DNA of 64,000 bases from Phytopythium helicoides (Eukaryota > Oomycota > Peronosporomycetes > Pythiales > Pythiaceae), in contig JANFNE010000007.1 of assembly GCA_024867545.1 (NCBI GenBank), positions 868,001 through 932,000 on the forward strand. The letters are read 5' to 3'. Each line of letters begins with the position of its first letter. Position 1 is the stretch's first letter. This document shows positions 37,555 to 49,200 of this stretch, in pieces. The position numbers and the translations under genes were made by a program. The notes under the pieces were generated by a model. It ran no database searches, was not told the origin of the DNA, and saw only the letters and a program-made list of their open reading frames with translations.

Positions 37555-40500
37555 ATGGAGAACTCCAGCGAAGACAAGAAGCTCGGCCTCGAGTCCGCGA
37601 AGGCGCTCATGGCCCAGGGACCGCACGTGCTGCACGAGCACGTGGCCGCCAAGTTCGAGGCAGCCATGGGACGAGCCATGCCGCAGATGGAAGTGCGCTT
37701 CAGCAACCTCTCCATCAAGGCCGACGTGGTCGTGTCAGAGCAGAAGAGCGACAAACCCGAGCTACCGACGCTGTGGACGACGACCAAGAAGGCCGTGCTG
37801 GGACTCAACCCAAAGGGCCACCGCGCAGAGAAGGTCGTGCTGAACAACGCGAGCGGCGTGTTTAAACCCGGCACCATCACGCTGCTGCTGGGTCAGCCCG
37901 GCTCGGGAAAGTCCTCGCTCATGAAGGTGCTGAGCGGCCGCTTCCCGCTCGAGAAGAACGTCACGATCGAGGGCGACATCACCTACAACGGCAAGAAGCA
38001 GGACGAGATCATGGACCGCCTGCCGCAGTTCACGGCGTACGTCACGCAGCGCGACAAGCACTACGCGACGCTCACGGTCAAGGAGACGCTCGACTACGCG
38101 CACAAGTTTTGTGGCGGTGGTCTGTCCAAGCGCGGCGAGCAGCTGCTGAGCAAGGGTTCGCCGCAGGAGAACCTCGAGGCGCTCGAGACTGCTCGCGCTC
38201 TTTTCCAGCACTACCCTGACGTGATCATTCAGCAACTCGGTCTCGACAACTGCCAGGACACGATCGTCGGTAACGCCATGATTCGCGGTGTGTCGGGTGG
38301 CGAGCGCAAGCGTGTGACGACGGGAGAGATGGAGTTCGGCATGAAGTACATGACGCTCATGGACGAGATCAGTACTGGTCTGGACAGTGCGGCGACGTAC
38401 GACATCATCAAGACGCAGCGTGGTATTGCCAAGACGCTCCGCAAGACGATCGTGATTGCTCTGCTGCAGCCTGCTCCGGAAGTGTTCGACCTGTTCGACG
38501 ACGTGATGATTTTGAACGAGGGCGAGGTCATGTACCACGGTCCTCGTGCTGAGGCACTGGACTACTTTGAGAGTCTGGGCTTCAAGTGTCCTGCGGACCG
38601 CGATGTGGCCGACTTCCTTCTGGATCTGGGCACGAACCAGCAGTACCAGTATCAGGCGGAGCTGCCATCGAACCTCGGTCAGTTCCCGCGTGAGCCTGCC
38701 GAGTATGCGGAGCTTTTCCGTCGCTCGGACATCCATCGCGAGATGATTGGTGCTCTGACTGCTCCGCACCACCCTGCACTGATCCAGAACGTTGGTGAGG
38801 ATATGGAGCAAATGCCAGCCTTCCGTCGCACGTTCTGGGAGAACACCAAGATTTTGATGCAGCGTCAGACGACGGTCACTTTCCGCAACAAGCCGTTCAT
38901 TCGTGGTCGCAGTGTCATGGTCATCGGTATGGGTCTGATCTACGGCAGTGTGTTCTGGAATCTAGACCCGACAAACATCCAAAACATGGTCGGTATCATG
39001 TTCCAAGCAATTATGTTCCTTGGTCTCGGCCAAGTCTCCCAGATCCCGACCTTCATGGATGCGCGTGATATTTTCTACAAGCAGCGTGGTGCCGGTTTCT
39101 TCCCGACGTCTGCGTATGTGGTGGCGTGCTCAGTGGCTCAGATCCCGTTGGCTATCGCTGAAAGTCTGATCTTTGGCTCGATGGTGTACTGGATGTGTGG
39201 CTTGGTCGCAGAGGCTGGAGCATACTTCTGCTACTTGATCCTCCTGATTTTAACGAACTTGGTGTTCGCGTCGTGGTTCTTCCTGCTGACTGCTGCGTCT
39301 CCAGATTTCCACTTCGCCAAGCCCTTTTCGACGTTCACGATCGTGTTCTTCATCCTGTTTGCCGGTTTCGTGATGGCAAAGAATGTGATGCCAGACTGGC
39401 TTGTGTGGATCTACTGGATCAACCCAATTGCTTGGTGCCTCCGTTCGCTGGCTGTCAACGAGTACCGTTCGAGCAAGTTCGATGTGTGCGTCTACGAGGG
39501 TGTTGACTACTGCAAGACATACGGTCTCAAGATGGGCGAGTACTTCCTCGAGCAGTACGACATTCCGTCGGCGAAGGAGTGGCTGTGGGCTGGTATGCTG
39601 TACATGATCTTCGCGTACGCGCTGTTCATGATTTTGGGCAACTTCGTCCTTGAGTACCACCGTTACGAGAGTCCCGAGCACACGATCATCAAGAAGAAGC
39701 AAGAGGAAGAGGAGGAAGTGAACGGATACAAGCTGGCAAAGACTCCCAAGAGCGGCGGTGCTGCTTCGATGGAGCCTTCGAGCGACATTGTGACTGTCGA
39801 CATGCCTGCTCGCGAGCAGAACTTCATCCCCGTGACCATCGCTTTCAAGGATCTGTGGTACTCTGTGCCGAAGCCGAGCAACCCGAAGGAGTCGCTCGAT
39901 CTGCTCAAGGGAATCACAGGTTATGCTATGCCTGGCACGATGACGGCTCTGATGGGATCCTCGGGTGCTGGTAAGACAACTTTGATGGACGTGATTGCGG
40001 GTCGCAAGACGGGTGGCAAGATCCAGGGTCAGATCCTGCTAAATGGCTACGAGGCGACGGACCTTGCCATTCGCCGTTGTACGGGTTACTGTGAGCAGAT
40101 GGACATCCACTCGGACGCGTCGACGTTCCGCGAGGCGTTCACATTCAGTGCGTTCCTGCGTCAAGACAGCAGCATTCCGGACAGCAAGAAGTACGACTCG
40201 GTGCAGGAAGTGTTGGATCTACTGGACATGCATGACATTGCCGACCAGATCATCCGCGGCAGCTCGGTGGAGCAAATGAAGCGTCTGACGATCGGTGTGG
40301 AGCTGGCTGCGGCTCCGAGTGTTCTGTTCCTGGATGAACCCACGAGTGGTTTGGATGCTCGCTCAGCCAAGATGATCATGGACGGTGTGCGCAAGGTGGC
40401 AAACAGCGGTCGCACGATTGTTTGCACGATCCACCAGCCGTCGTCGGATGTGTTCTTCCTGTTCGATCATCTTCTACTGCTGAAGCGTGGTGGCGAGACG

Positions 40501-41684
40501 GTGTTCTTTGGTGACCTCGGTCCGAAGTGCCACAAGCTGGTGGACTACTTCGAGTCGCTGCCGGACGTTACTCCTCTTCCGGAGCACTACAACCCTGCGA
40601 CGTGGATGTTGGAGGTGATTGGTGCCGGTGTGGGCAATGCGAACGCGAACCGCGACTTTGTTCAGTACTTCAAGGACAGCGAGCAGAAGCGGTCTCTTGA
40701 CGAGGTGATGTCGAAGGAGGGTGTGTCTCGTCCGTCGCCTGACTTCCCGGCGATGGTGTTCTCGAAGAAGCGTGCGGCGAGCTCTGTGACACAGTTCAAG
40801 TTCCTTCTGCAACGCTTCATGCTCATGTACTGGCGTACGCCGACGTACAATCTGACGCGTGTTGTGATCGGTCTGCTACTGGCGCTCATCTTCGGCATCA
40901 CGTACGTTCAAGTATCGTACACTAGCTACCAGGGGATCAATGGTGGTGTGGGCATGGTGTTCATGACGACCCTGTTCAACGGTGTGATCTCGTTCAACGG
41001 TGTGTTGCCGATCGCTTCTGGTGAGCGTGGTGCCTACTACCGTGAGCGTGCATCGCAGACGTACAACGCGCTGTGGTACTTTGTTGGTTCGACGATCGCG
41101 GAGATCCCGTACGTGTTCTTCTCGTGCCTACTCTTCACAGTCATCTTTTATCCGTTCGTGGGCTTCGAGGGTTTTGCGGAGGGTGTTTTCTACTGGGTGA
41201 ACGTGTCGCTGCTGGTGCTCATGCAGACGTACATGGGTCAGCTGTTCATCTACGCGCTGCCGAGTGTCGAGGTGTCTGCGATTCTGGGTGTGCTCATCAA
41301 CACGATCCTGTTCGCGTTCATGGGTTTCAACCCGACAGCCTCGGCTATCCCGAGAGCTACAAGTGGCTGTACACGATCACACCGCAGCGATACTCGATGT
41401 CAATCCTGACGTCGCTGGTGTTTGGCAACTGTCCGGGTGGTGCTCCCGAGTGGGATGAGACGACGCAGCAGTTCCTGAACGTGGGCTCGCAAGTGGGCTG
41501 CCAGCCGCTGACCGAGCTGCCGGCGACCATGGGTCACATGACGGTGCAGTCGTACATCGAGACGGTCTTCAACATGAAGCGCGACAACATGTGGGCCGAC
41601 TTTGGCTACGTGTTCGTCTTCATCGTGGTGTTCCGTGTGCTGGCGCTGATTTCGCTGCGCTACCTCAACTTTCAGAAGAGATAA
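37555..41684 (+). CDS. PDR-4: full-size ABCG/PDR transporter (lineage A), one frameshift near the C-terminus
   Basis: The start MENSSEDKKLGLESAKALMA at 37555 is placed by homology and by the promoter. All ABC motifs are intact (GQPGSGKSS, VSGGERK, LMDEIS, GSSGAGKTT, LFLDEP, TIHQPSS). Near 41353 one base is missing relative to PDR-3 (CCCGAGAGCTAC against CCCGGAAGGTTAC). The frame shifts and would stop at 41409, losing about 110 residues including the last membrane helix. In the next frame, homology resumes at once (SYKWLYTITPQRYS) and runs to the normal end at 41684, for a full length of about 1376 residues. A short tract around 38191-38226 is of lineage-B type (ALFQHYPD instead of ALFDHYPD), pointing to gene conversion. 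Confidence 0.9.
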
Positions 41685-42032
41685 GTTAAGCTGTTGGTAG
41701 ACTGAAGAAGAAGAAGATGATGATGATGATGATGGTGCTGCATCGTAGAGTGGAGCACTTGATCGTAATAGCTAGGATTTTGTTAACGGATGATCTTGCA
41801 TTCTCTCCTTGTTAGATGGTTTTGCTTCAGACTTGTGATCTCGCTGTCGTTGGATCTTTCGTGATGGGGTGATGGGGAATTGTTGTTGGTCGCGGCTTAC
41901 GATAACAGGCGATGGGCGAACAAATGTGAAGGAGCTGAAGTTGGTCTCTTTCTTCACGTGACATTTCACTGATCGAAGGTCCGACTGAGAGTCAGTCGGT
42001 CAATATATTGGTAGATACACAAACAAACGGAT
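41685..42032. other. Tail-to-tail spacer between PDR-4 and PDR-5
   Basis: Contains a GAA/GAT microsatellite (about 41704-41735) and sequence shared with 36600-36961. It serves as the shared 3' region of two convergent genes. Confidence 0.6.
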
Positions 42033-45000
42033 CTATCTCTTCTGGTGGTTGATGAAGCGCAGCGCCAGCAGCGCCAGCACACGGAAGATGACGATGCACA
42101 GAACCGTGACGCCAAAGTCGCGTGCAATGTGGTCGTGGTTGAAGCCGAACACCTCCTGCGTGTACTCCTTGACTGTGATGTGGTCGATCGTCACCGGTGT
42201 GTCAGTCACCGGTTGGCAACCGAGCTGCGAGCCCACATTCAGGTATTGCTTCGTCGCTTCATCCCAGGTCGGCATCTCATCACACTGACCAAATACGAGT
42301 GAACCCATGGCTGCGAGGCCATATCGCAACGGCGTGATCGTGTAGAGCCACTTGTATCCTGACGGAACGGCGTTGGCCGGCGGGTTGAAGCCCATGAACA
42401 GGAAGAAGATCGAGTTGACGAGCACACCGATGATCGCTGCGACCTCGACACTTGGCAACGCAAACGCCAGGAACTGACCCATGAACGTCTGGAGCATGAT
42501 GTACAAGGAAACACCAAGCCAGTAGAGAACAGCAGTCTTGAATCCCGTGAAACCAACCATGGGGAACCAGATGACTGTGAAAATGAGGCCGCTGACGAAA
42601 ATATATGGGAGCTCAGCAACTGTCGAGCCGACGAAGTACCAGAGTGCGTTGTACGTTTGCGACGCACGCTCGCGGTAAAAAGAGTTCCGCTCCTCCGAGG
42701 AAATCGGCAGCACACTGTTGAACGAGACCATACCGACGAATAGGGATGACAGGAAGACCATACCAGCGCCGCTGTTGATGCCAGTGTATGTTGTGTAGGT
42801 ACCGTTCAAGTAGGTAAAGCCGAACACCAGAGACAGGAGAACGCTGATGATGACACGGGTCATGTTGTATGACGGCGTTCGCCAGTACAGATCCATGAAG
42901 CGCTTCGTCAGGAAGTACGCCTGCGTCCACGAGCTGGCAGCACGCTTGTTCGAGAACACCATCTCTGGGTAGTCGGGTGACGGACGAGACACACCCTCCT
43001 TCGCAATATTCGCATCCAGCGACTCCTTCTCCTTGCTCTGGTTGAAAAGAGCCACAAAGTCCGTAGCATTGTCGTTCGCATGGCCAACACCAGCACCAAT
43101 CACCTCCAACATCCACGTCGCAGGGTTGTAGTTTGGCGGGCAAGGCTCCACACCAGGAACAGCCTGGAAGTATTCCACCAGCTTGTGGCACTTCGGACCG
43201 AGGTCACCAAAGAACACCGTCTCGCCACCGCGCTTCAGCAGTAGAAGATGATCGAACAGGAAGAACACCTCCGTCGACGGCTGGTGGATCGTACAGATGA
43301 TCGTACGGCCGCTGTTCGCCACCTTGCGCACACCGTCCATGATGAGCTTAGCCGAGCGAGCATCCAGACCACTCGTGGGTTCATCCAGGAAAATCACACT
43401 TGGCTGAGCAGCCAGCTCCACACCGATCGTCAGACGCTTCATTTGCTCCACCGAGCTGCCGCGGATGATCTGGTCGGCAATGTCGTGCATGTCGAGCAGG
43501 TCCAGAACCTCATCAACCGAGTCGTACTTCTTGCTAGCAGGAACCGAGCTGTCCTGACGCAGGAACGCGCTGAACGTGAACGCCTCGCGGAAAGTAGATC
43601 CCTCCGAGTGGATGTCCATCTGCTCACAGTAACCCGTGGAACGACGGATAGCAAGGTCGCTCGCCTCGTAGCCGTTAAGCAGGATCTTGCCAGTAATCTT
43701 ACCGCCCGTCTTGCGACCGGCAATCACGTCCATGAGAGTCGTCTTACCAGCACCCGAGGATCCCATCAGAGCCGTCATCGTGCCGGGGAGAGCGTAGCCG
43801 CTGATTCCCTTGAGCAGATCAAGCGACTCCTTCGGGTTTTTGGGCGACGGCACCGAGTACCACAGATCTTGGAAGGCGACCGTGACAGGCACAAAGTTCT
43901 TCTCACGCTCCTTGACCTCAAGAATAACCACATCATCGTTGTCCGAGGTCGACGATCCACCTGACGTTCCGTTCTTCGGTGTCGAGACAAGTGCGTACGA
44001 GTCATCGTTTTCTTTCTCCTGCTTCTTGGTCAGCACTGCGTGCTCTGGGCTCTCGTACCGCTTGTATTCCAGGACGAGGAAGCCAAACCACATGAAGACG
44101 ACGTAGCAAAGGATGAGGAAGATGATGCCGTACACGATCCACGTCTTGGCCGACGGAACGCCATACGCGCTGAGGTAGTATTCGCCCATTGTCATGCCGT
44201 AGTTCGCGCAGTAGTCGACTCCCGCGTAGATGCAAACATCGAACTTGGACGAGCGGTACTGGTTGACAGCAAGTGCGCGCATGCACCACGCGATCGGGTT
44301 GATCCAGTAGATCCACACAAAGTAATCGGGCATCTCACTCTTGGCCATGACAAACCCAGCAAATAGGATGAAGAAGAGCACCGACACCATTGCAATTGGC
44401 TTCGAGATATGAAGGTCCGGAGCCACCGCTGCAATGAAGAAGAACCAAGCTGCGAACGCCAAGTTCGTCAAGATTAGCATCAGCTCAAAGATAATGAACG
44501 CGCCAGCCTCCGCGACAAAACCGCACAGCCAGTACACAAGAGGACCAAAAACCAGACTCTCAGCGATAGCCATTGGGAACTGCGCCACTGAGCACGACAG
44601 AACGTATGACGCCGTGCGGTAGAAGTTAGCACCACGTTGCTTGTAGAAGATGTCACGAGCCGCCATGAACGTCGGGATCTGCGACGCCTGACCCAGTGAC
44701 AGGAACAGAATCGCCTGGAAAAGCACACCAAGCATCACCTGCACGTTCACCGGATCGACGTTCCAGAAAGTGGATGCGTTGATCAGACCCATGACGATCA
44801 CCATGATCGTTCGGCCCTTGAGGAACGCCGTGTTGCGCATCGTCACCATGCCCTGGCGACGCATGAGCGTCCACGTGTTGTCCCAGAAGGACTGGTGGAA
44901 CTCCGGCATGTGGTCCATGTGAGCGCCGACGTTCTCCACGAGCTCAGGGCTCAGCGGCGAGTCGATAGCCTCAAGCATCTTGTGATAGATATCCGAGCGA

Positions 45001-46172
45001 CGGAAGATCTCAGCGTACTCGCTCGCAAGACGAGGATGCTTGTTCAGGGTCGACGGGAGGTCCACCTGGTACTGGCGCTGCTGGTTCGTGCCCAGGTCCA
45101 GCAGGTAGTCAGCCACGTCGCGAGTCGGCGGGCACTTGAAACCCAGACCCTCGAAGTAGTCGACCACCTGGTCCACGGGTCCGTGGTACATGGTCTCCCC
45201 CTCGTTCAGGATGATCACATCGTCGAACAGAGCAAACACCTCTGGAGCAGGCTGCAGCAGAGCAATCACGATCGTCTTGCGGAGCTTGCGCGCAATGCCA
45301 CGCTGCGTCTTGATGATATCGTACGTCGCCGCACTGTCCAGACCAGTACTGATCTCGTCCATGAGCGTCATGTACTTCATGCCGAACTCCATCTCTCCCG
45401 TCGTCACACGCTTGCGCTCGCCACCCGACACACCACGGACCATGGCGTTACCGACGATCGTGTCCTTGCAGTTGTCGAGACCGAGCTGCTGGATGATCAC
45501 GTCAGGGTAGTGCTGGAAAAGAGCGCGAGCGGTCTCGATAGCCTCAAGGTTCTCCTTCTCGGTACCCTTGGTGAGAAGCTCCTCGGCACGACGAGACATC
45601 TCGCCACCACAGAACGAGTGGGCGAACTCAAGCGTCTCCTTGACCGTGAGTGCCGGGAAGTGCTTGTCACGCTGCGTCACGTACGCGACGAACTGCGGCA
45701 GGCGCTTCATCAGGTCCTTCTGCGGCACGCCGTTGTACGTCATCTCACCCTCGACCGTGATGTTCTTCTCGAGCGGGAAGCGGCCACTCAGGATCTTCAT
45801 GAAGGTGGACTTGCCCGAGCCGGGCTGGCCCAGCACGAGCGTGATGGTGCCGGGACGCAGCACGCCGCTGGCGTTCTTGAGGATCTCCTTGCGCACGACA
45901 TGCTTTTTGGCCGAGAGCTTGGCGACGCTCTTCTTGGCCGTGTTCCAGAGCGTGGGGAGCTCTGTCTTGGAGTCGTCCTCCTCGACGACCACGACGTCGG
46001 CCGACACGCCGAGGTTGTTGTAGCGCACCTCCATCTGTGGGAGCGAGCGGCCGAGCGCCTTCTCGAGCCGCGTGGCCACGAAGTCGTGCAGTACGTGCGG
46101 TCCGTGGGCCATGAGCGCGGCGCCCGACTCGTGGCCGGGCGTCTTTTCCTCGGCCGTGGACGACGCAGGCAT
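42033..46172 (-). CDS. PDR-5: full-size ABCG/PDR transporter (lineage B)
   Basis: Intact 1379-residue protein from the ATG at 46172 (MPASSTAEEKTPGHESGAAL). The frame is open to 46307, but the Inr-like promoter at 46269-46284 lies downstream of that start, and PDR-7 begins at the same methionine. NBD1 has Walker A GQPGSGKST near 115-123, VSGGERK, LMDEIS and the Gln H-loop LLQPAPE. NBD2 has GSSGAGKTT, degenerate SSVEQMKRLT, IFLDEP and TIHQPST. It differs from lineage A throughout the N-terminus, both TMDs and the linker (TPKNGTSGGSSTSDNDD), so it probably handles other substrates. The C-terminus INHQKR separates lineages B and PDR-6 from A (LNFQKR). Confidence 0.97.
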   Translation of the reverse strand: MPASSTAEEKTPGHESGAALMAHGPHVLHDFVATRLEKALGRSLPQMEVRYNNLGVSADVVVVEEDDSKTELPTLWNTAKKSVAKLSAKKHVVRKEILKNASGVLRPGTITLVLGQPGSGKSTFMKILSGRFPLEKNITVEGEMTYNGVPQKDLMKRLPQFVAYVTQRDKHFPALTVKETLEFAHSFCGGEMSRRAEELLTKGTEKENLEAIETARALFQHYPDVIIQQLGLDNCKDTIVGNAMVRGVSGGERKRVTTGEMEFGMKYMTLMDEISTGLDSAATYDIIKTQRGIARKLRKTIVIALLQPAPEVFALFDDVIILNEGETMYHGPVDQVVDYFEGLGFKCPPTRDVADYLLDLGTNQQRQYQVDLPSTLNKHPRLASEYAEIFRRSDIYHKMLEAIDSPLSPELVENVGAHMDHMPEFHQSFWDNTWTLMRRQGMVTMRNTAFLKGRTIMVIVMGLINASTFWNVDPVNVQVMLGVLFQAILFLSLGQASQIPTFMAARDIFYKQRGANFYRTASYVLSCSVAQFPMAIAESLVFGPLVYWLCGFVAEAGAFIIFELMLILTNLAFAAWFFFIAAVAPDLHISKPIAMVSVLFFILFAGFVMAKSEMPDYFVWIYWINPIAWCMRALAVNQYRSSKFDVCIYAGVDYCANYGMTMGEYYLSAYGVPSAKTWIVYGIIFLILCYVVFMWFGFLVLEYKRYESPEHAVLTKKQEKENDDSYALVSTPKNGTSGGSSTSDNDDVVILEVKEREKNFVPVTVAFQDLWYSVPSPKNPKESLDLLKGISGYALPGTMTALMGSSGAGKTTLMDVIAGRKTGGKITGKILLNGYEASDLAIRRSTGYCEQMDIHSEGSTFREAFTFSAFLRQDSSVPASKKYDSVDEVLDLLDMHDIADQIIRGSSVEQMKRLTIGVELAAQPSVIFLDEPTSGLDARSAKLIMDGVRKVANSGRTIICTIHQPSTEVFFLFDHLLLLKRGGETVFFGDLGPKCHKLVEYFQAVPGVEPCPPNYNPATWMLEVIGAGVGHANDNATDFVALFNQSKEKESLDANIAKEGVSRPSPDYPEMVFSNKRAASSWTQAYFLTKRFMDLYWRTPSYNMTRVIISVLLSLVFGFTYLNGTYTTYTGINSGAGMVFLSSLFVGMVSFNSVLPISSEERNSFYRERASQTYNALWYFVGSTVAELPYIFVSGLIFTVIWFPMVGFTGFKTAVLYWLGVSLYIMLQTFMGQFLAFALPSVEVAAIIGVLVNSIFFLFMGFNPPANAVPSGYKWLYTITPLRYGLAAMGSLVFGQCDEMPTWDEATKQYLNVGSQLGCQPVTDTPVTIDHITVKEYTQEVFGFNHDHIARDFGVTVLCIVIFRVLALLALRFINHQKR

Positions 46173-46268
46173 TCTATTGTCAGGGGATGGCCGCGAGTTC
46201 TGGAGTGTTGGGGGTCCCGAGGGCTTGGCGGGGGCTGGAGCTGGTGCCAGAGCCTCGCGGCCGGCTGC

Positions 46269-46284
46269 AAATTGGGGAATGAGC
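46269..46284 (-). promoter_or_regulatory. Oomycete Inr/FPR-type core promoter of PDR-5
   Basis: The reverse strand reads GCTCATTCCCCAATTT, about 100-110 bases before the ATG at 46172. It is an excellent match to initiator plus flanking element. Confidence 0.7.
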
Positions 46285-49200
46285 TCCCTCGTCTGCTCTG
46301 GTAGCACTGCTTGCCCTCATAAAGTCAGTCGGCGACCCGACGGCACCGGTGGGGCTGAAAAACTGCATTGTTGGCCCTCGCCTCTGATGTAGCTGCTCAT
46401 CATGCTCGTGAGTAAGCCTGTCAAGCAGATTGCTCCCACCGACGCCCAATCAAAAGCCGAGGAAGAGAGACTTCCGGGAGCAATCACGTCAAATGAAAAC
46501 GCGTCTCGGTCGCCGCTGACAGATCCTAGGTTTCCTCTCCAGTACAGTAGTACCACGCACAGCGTCTTCTCTCGTGGTCGATCCCGTGACGTCAACGGAT
46601 CTGGCTTGCGTTTCAGGAGCTTGGGCTCTCTGCGTCACCCGATGACGCCAAACTATTCGCTGTCCGTTGACCCGTGTTAGATTGCCACTTGCATGTCGCT
46701 TCATCCGGAAACAAGCGTGGGCTCGAGCACATTGATCCCGACACTCCGCGTTATCCTCGTCGCTCTCGCCGTCGTTGGACGGACCTTGTGCTATCGATGA
46801 CTGCCTGGATCCTTAGCTGACTTGGTCGAGGCGCAGCGAGTGCTGCTGATTTGTTGAGGACAACAGTGGACGACAAGGACCAGATGGATCGAAATCACAG
46901 CACTCTCTTCATCCTGCTCAAGTCCAGGTAGTTGCATCGATGATTCTATTGATCCGGAGCGTCACTACTCCTTGTCATGGGCGAGTTAGCCCTGCTGTCT
47001 GAATTGGCCGCACACTCATGATGCTCCTCCGGCGCACACACGCTGCATGACACAGGGGTTGCCTTCGAATCTACTACTTAACGCTAAGTACTGCTGCTCA
47101 TTTTCCAGAGTTCCCGCTTCGCTCCAGCCACCAAATGTTTCGTGAAACTGAGAAGGAACCGACACTTTGTCCCGGACCTATTGCTTCAGGCGCATGGGTA
47201 TTCATGCTCACTGTATCAAGTCTAGTGACGCCCGCCCAGGCTTCTCTGGCTGTTTCCACACAGCGATGATTCAAGCAAAGGTAAAACGCTCTCGTTCACC
47301 AGCGTTTTCCCGAGGTTGGCAAGCGGCAGCTTGGCTATCTCCCAGTTGGAACACAGCAAGCGCCGCTGATCGAGTGGAGTGGGGCGAACTTCTTCTTCGT
47401 GTCACTCGATATCGCCTCGATGCTTCTTGTCGAGGGCAGCAGGGCACAGGATGGCATCGCGCGGATCATGTTGCTTGGAAGGCTCGGTGGGGCACGAGAC
47501 GGGGTATGGACACACCATGGTAACTCAAAGATATAATCGATGACGAAGATCCACGTGTCGCCTAGCTCAAGACGATCGCCCATGATCTCCGGGAGCGGAT
47601 GCGGTCATTGTTGCCGCGATGGTCGCGGCGAAAACCGATTGCCTCTAGCCCACCACGACTGTGAAAGTCTCCATGCACGTGGAGGAGGGAATGGGTCAAG
47701 CTATCGCATCTCCACCGGCCCCAGCAGACAAGAAGAAGTATGGATGCCCGCATGCACACGACCCGAGGATGCGGGCAGCGTCGGTGAGTGGATGGTCAGG
47801 TGCCTATAGTAACCACTGCGAGACTCGCGCGTCGTGAACAGTCTACATAGAGAGCCGCCGTCATCTGTATCCAGGGCGACATGGTGTCGTACACGAGCGT
47901 TGATTCCTTCCGAGGCTGCTCCTTGCTCCTGCTCGGTGGACTCATTACCAGCAAGTCACTACGTGCGGGGGTCACAACCAGCCACATCGCTGCCTGTGTC
48001 GCGTCGAGCAACGCTGAGGAGACTCAGTCAGGTGTCGCCCAACAAGGACATTCGTGATGCATGCACCTAGCCCGTCGAGGACTTTTCAGTCAACATCGGC
48101 ATGCACGCCGACGTCTACATATAACCATCTGGTCCAGAACAAGTCAGTGCTCATCAAGGCTGAGGCGACCTGGCGTGATCCCACCAACTGCCCAACCGCA
48201 GACGCAGGATTTGGAGCAGGTGCGCGAGTACTTCCCTGCTGGATCACGGGACAATGGAGGCGCTGGTCATGTACCAAGAGCTCTTTAGCCTGGACTTCAT
48301 CGAGATTTCACAACTGCATACATGAGGCACTAGGAGGTGCGGATTTTCGCTGTCCATGACGCCCTGCTGGGCAAGGTGGATCGCCTCTTGGGTTACTCTT
48401 GTATCGACCTGCACTCGCGCGTTGGGCGAAGTGCTGGAGTGCAGTGGGCCACGCGTGACACTTGTGGGCGGTAATGTAGACGCTGTTGGCAGCCCCAGCC
48501 CGCCGGCATCCGGTGAGCTGGTGAGCGAGGCGACTCTGTGAGCGGCTCGTTCGGCAGTGTGTCTGTGAGCGGCAGTATGAAGTCATCAAGGGTCAAGGGG
48601 CTCTGGTGGTGCGGTGCATGTTCTCGTCGGTTTTTCACCGATCGGTGCTGGCAATGACGCGAGAGTGTCAAGAGGGAACTCAAGCAGCGGTTAGTCTGGA
48701 GCGGTGCTCGTGTCAAGCGACTCTGAGGACGGCACCCGCGCCATCCAGAGTAGCAGCACCTGTAGCGACGTGGTCTTGCAGGGTGGATCGGTGGACAGCG
48801 CCAGTAGTGCCAGCGACACGCAAGGTGTGGGCGGGGATGAAAGTGCGATGGATGTTCGGCTCAGAGTGCCGATTTGATAGCGACCGGTGGAGTTGCAGCA
48901 GCAAGGTCCGCCCTGCGCGTTGGTCGCAGCACCTCGTCCATGGCTCTCGCCTCACTGCTGGCCGCGTTGCAAAGCCATTGAGCTCGTCAAGTGGCCGAGA
49001 GAGTCGATTTTGAAGAGGTGAGCTCAGCGGAGGGCACACGCGCGTTGATCGTCGCCCATACAAGAATAAGCGCGGGTGGCGCGGCAGTATGTTGAGCAGT
49101 GCGCTGGCTGCTCGCAACTGTCAAGTGCTGGATTAGGCCTCCAGGTACTCTGCAGGGTCCCAATGGCCTCGCAAGTGTCAGCAGTGACGACCCCAGTCGC

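Noticed and set aside
44895..46304. 469-codon plus-strand ORF opposite PDR-5
   Set aside because: Shadow of the transporter gene in a GC-rich codon context.
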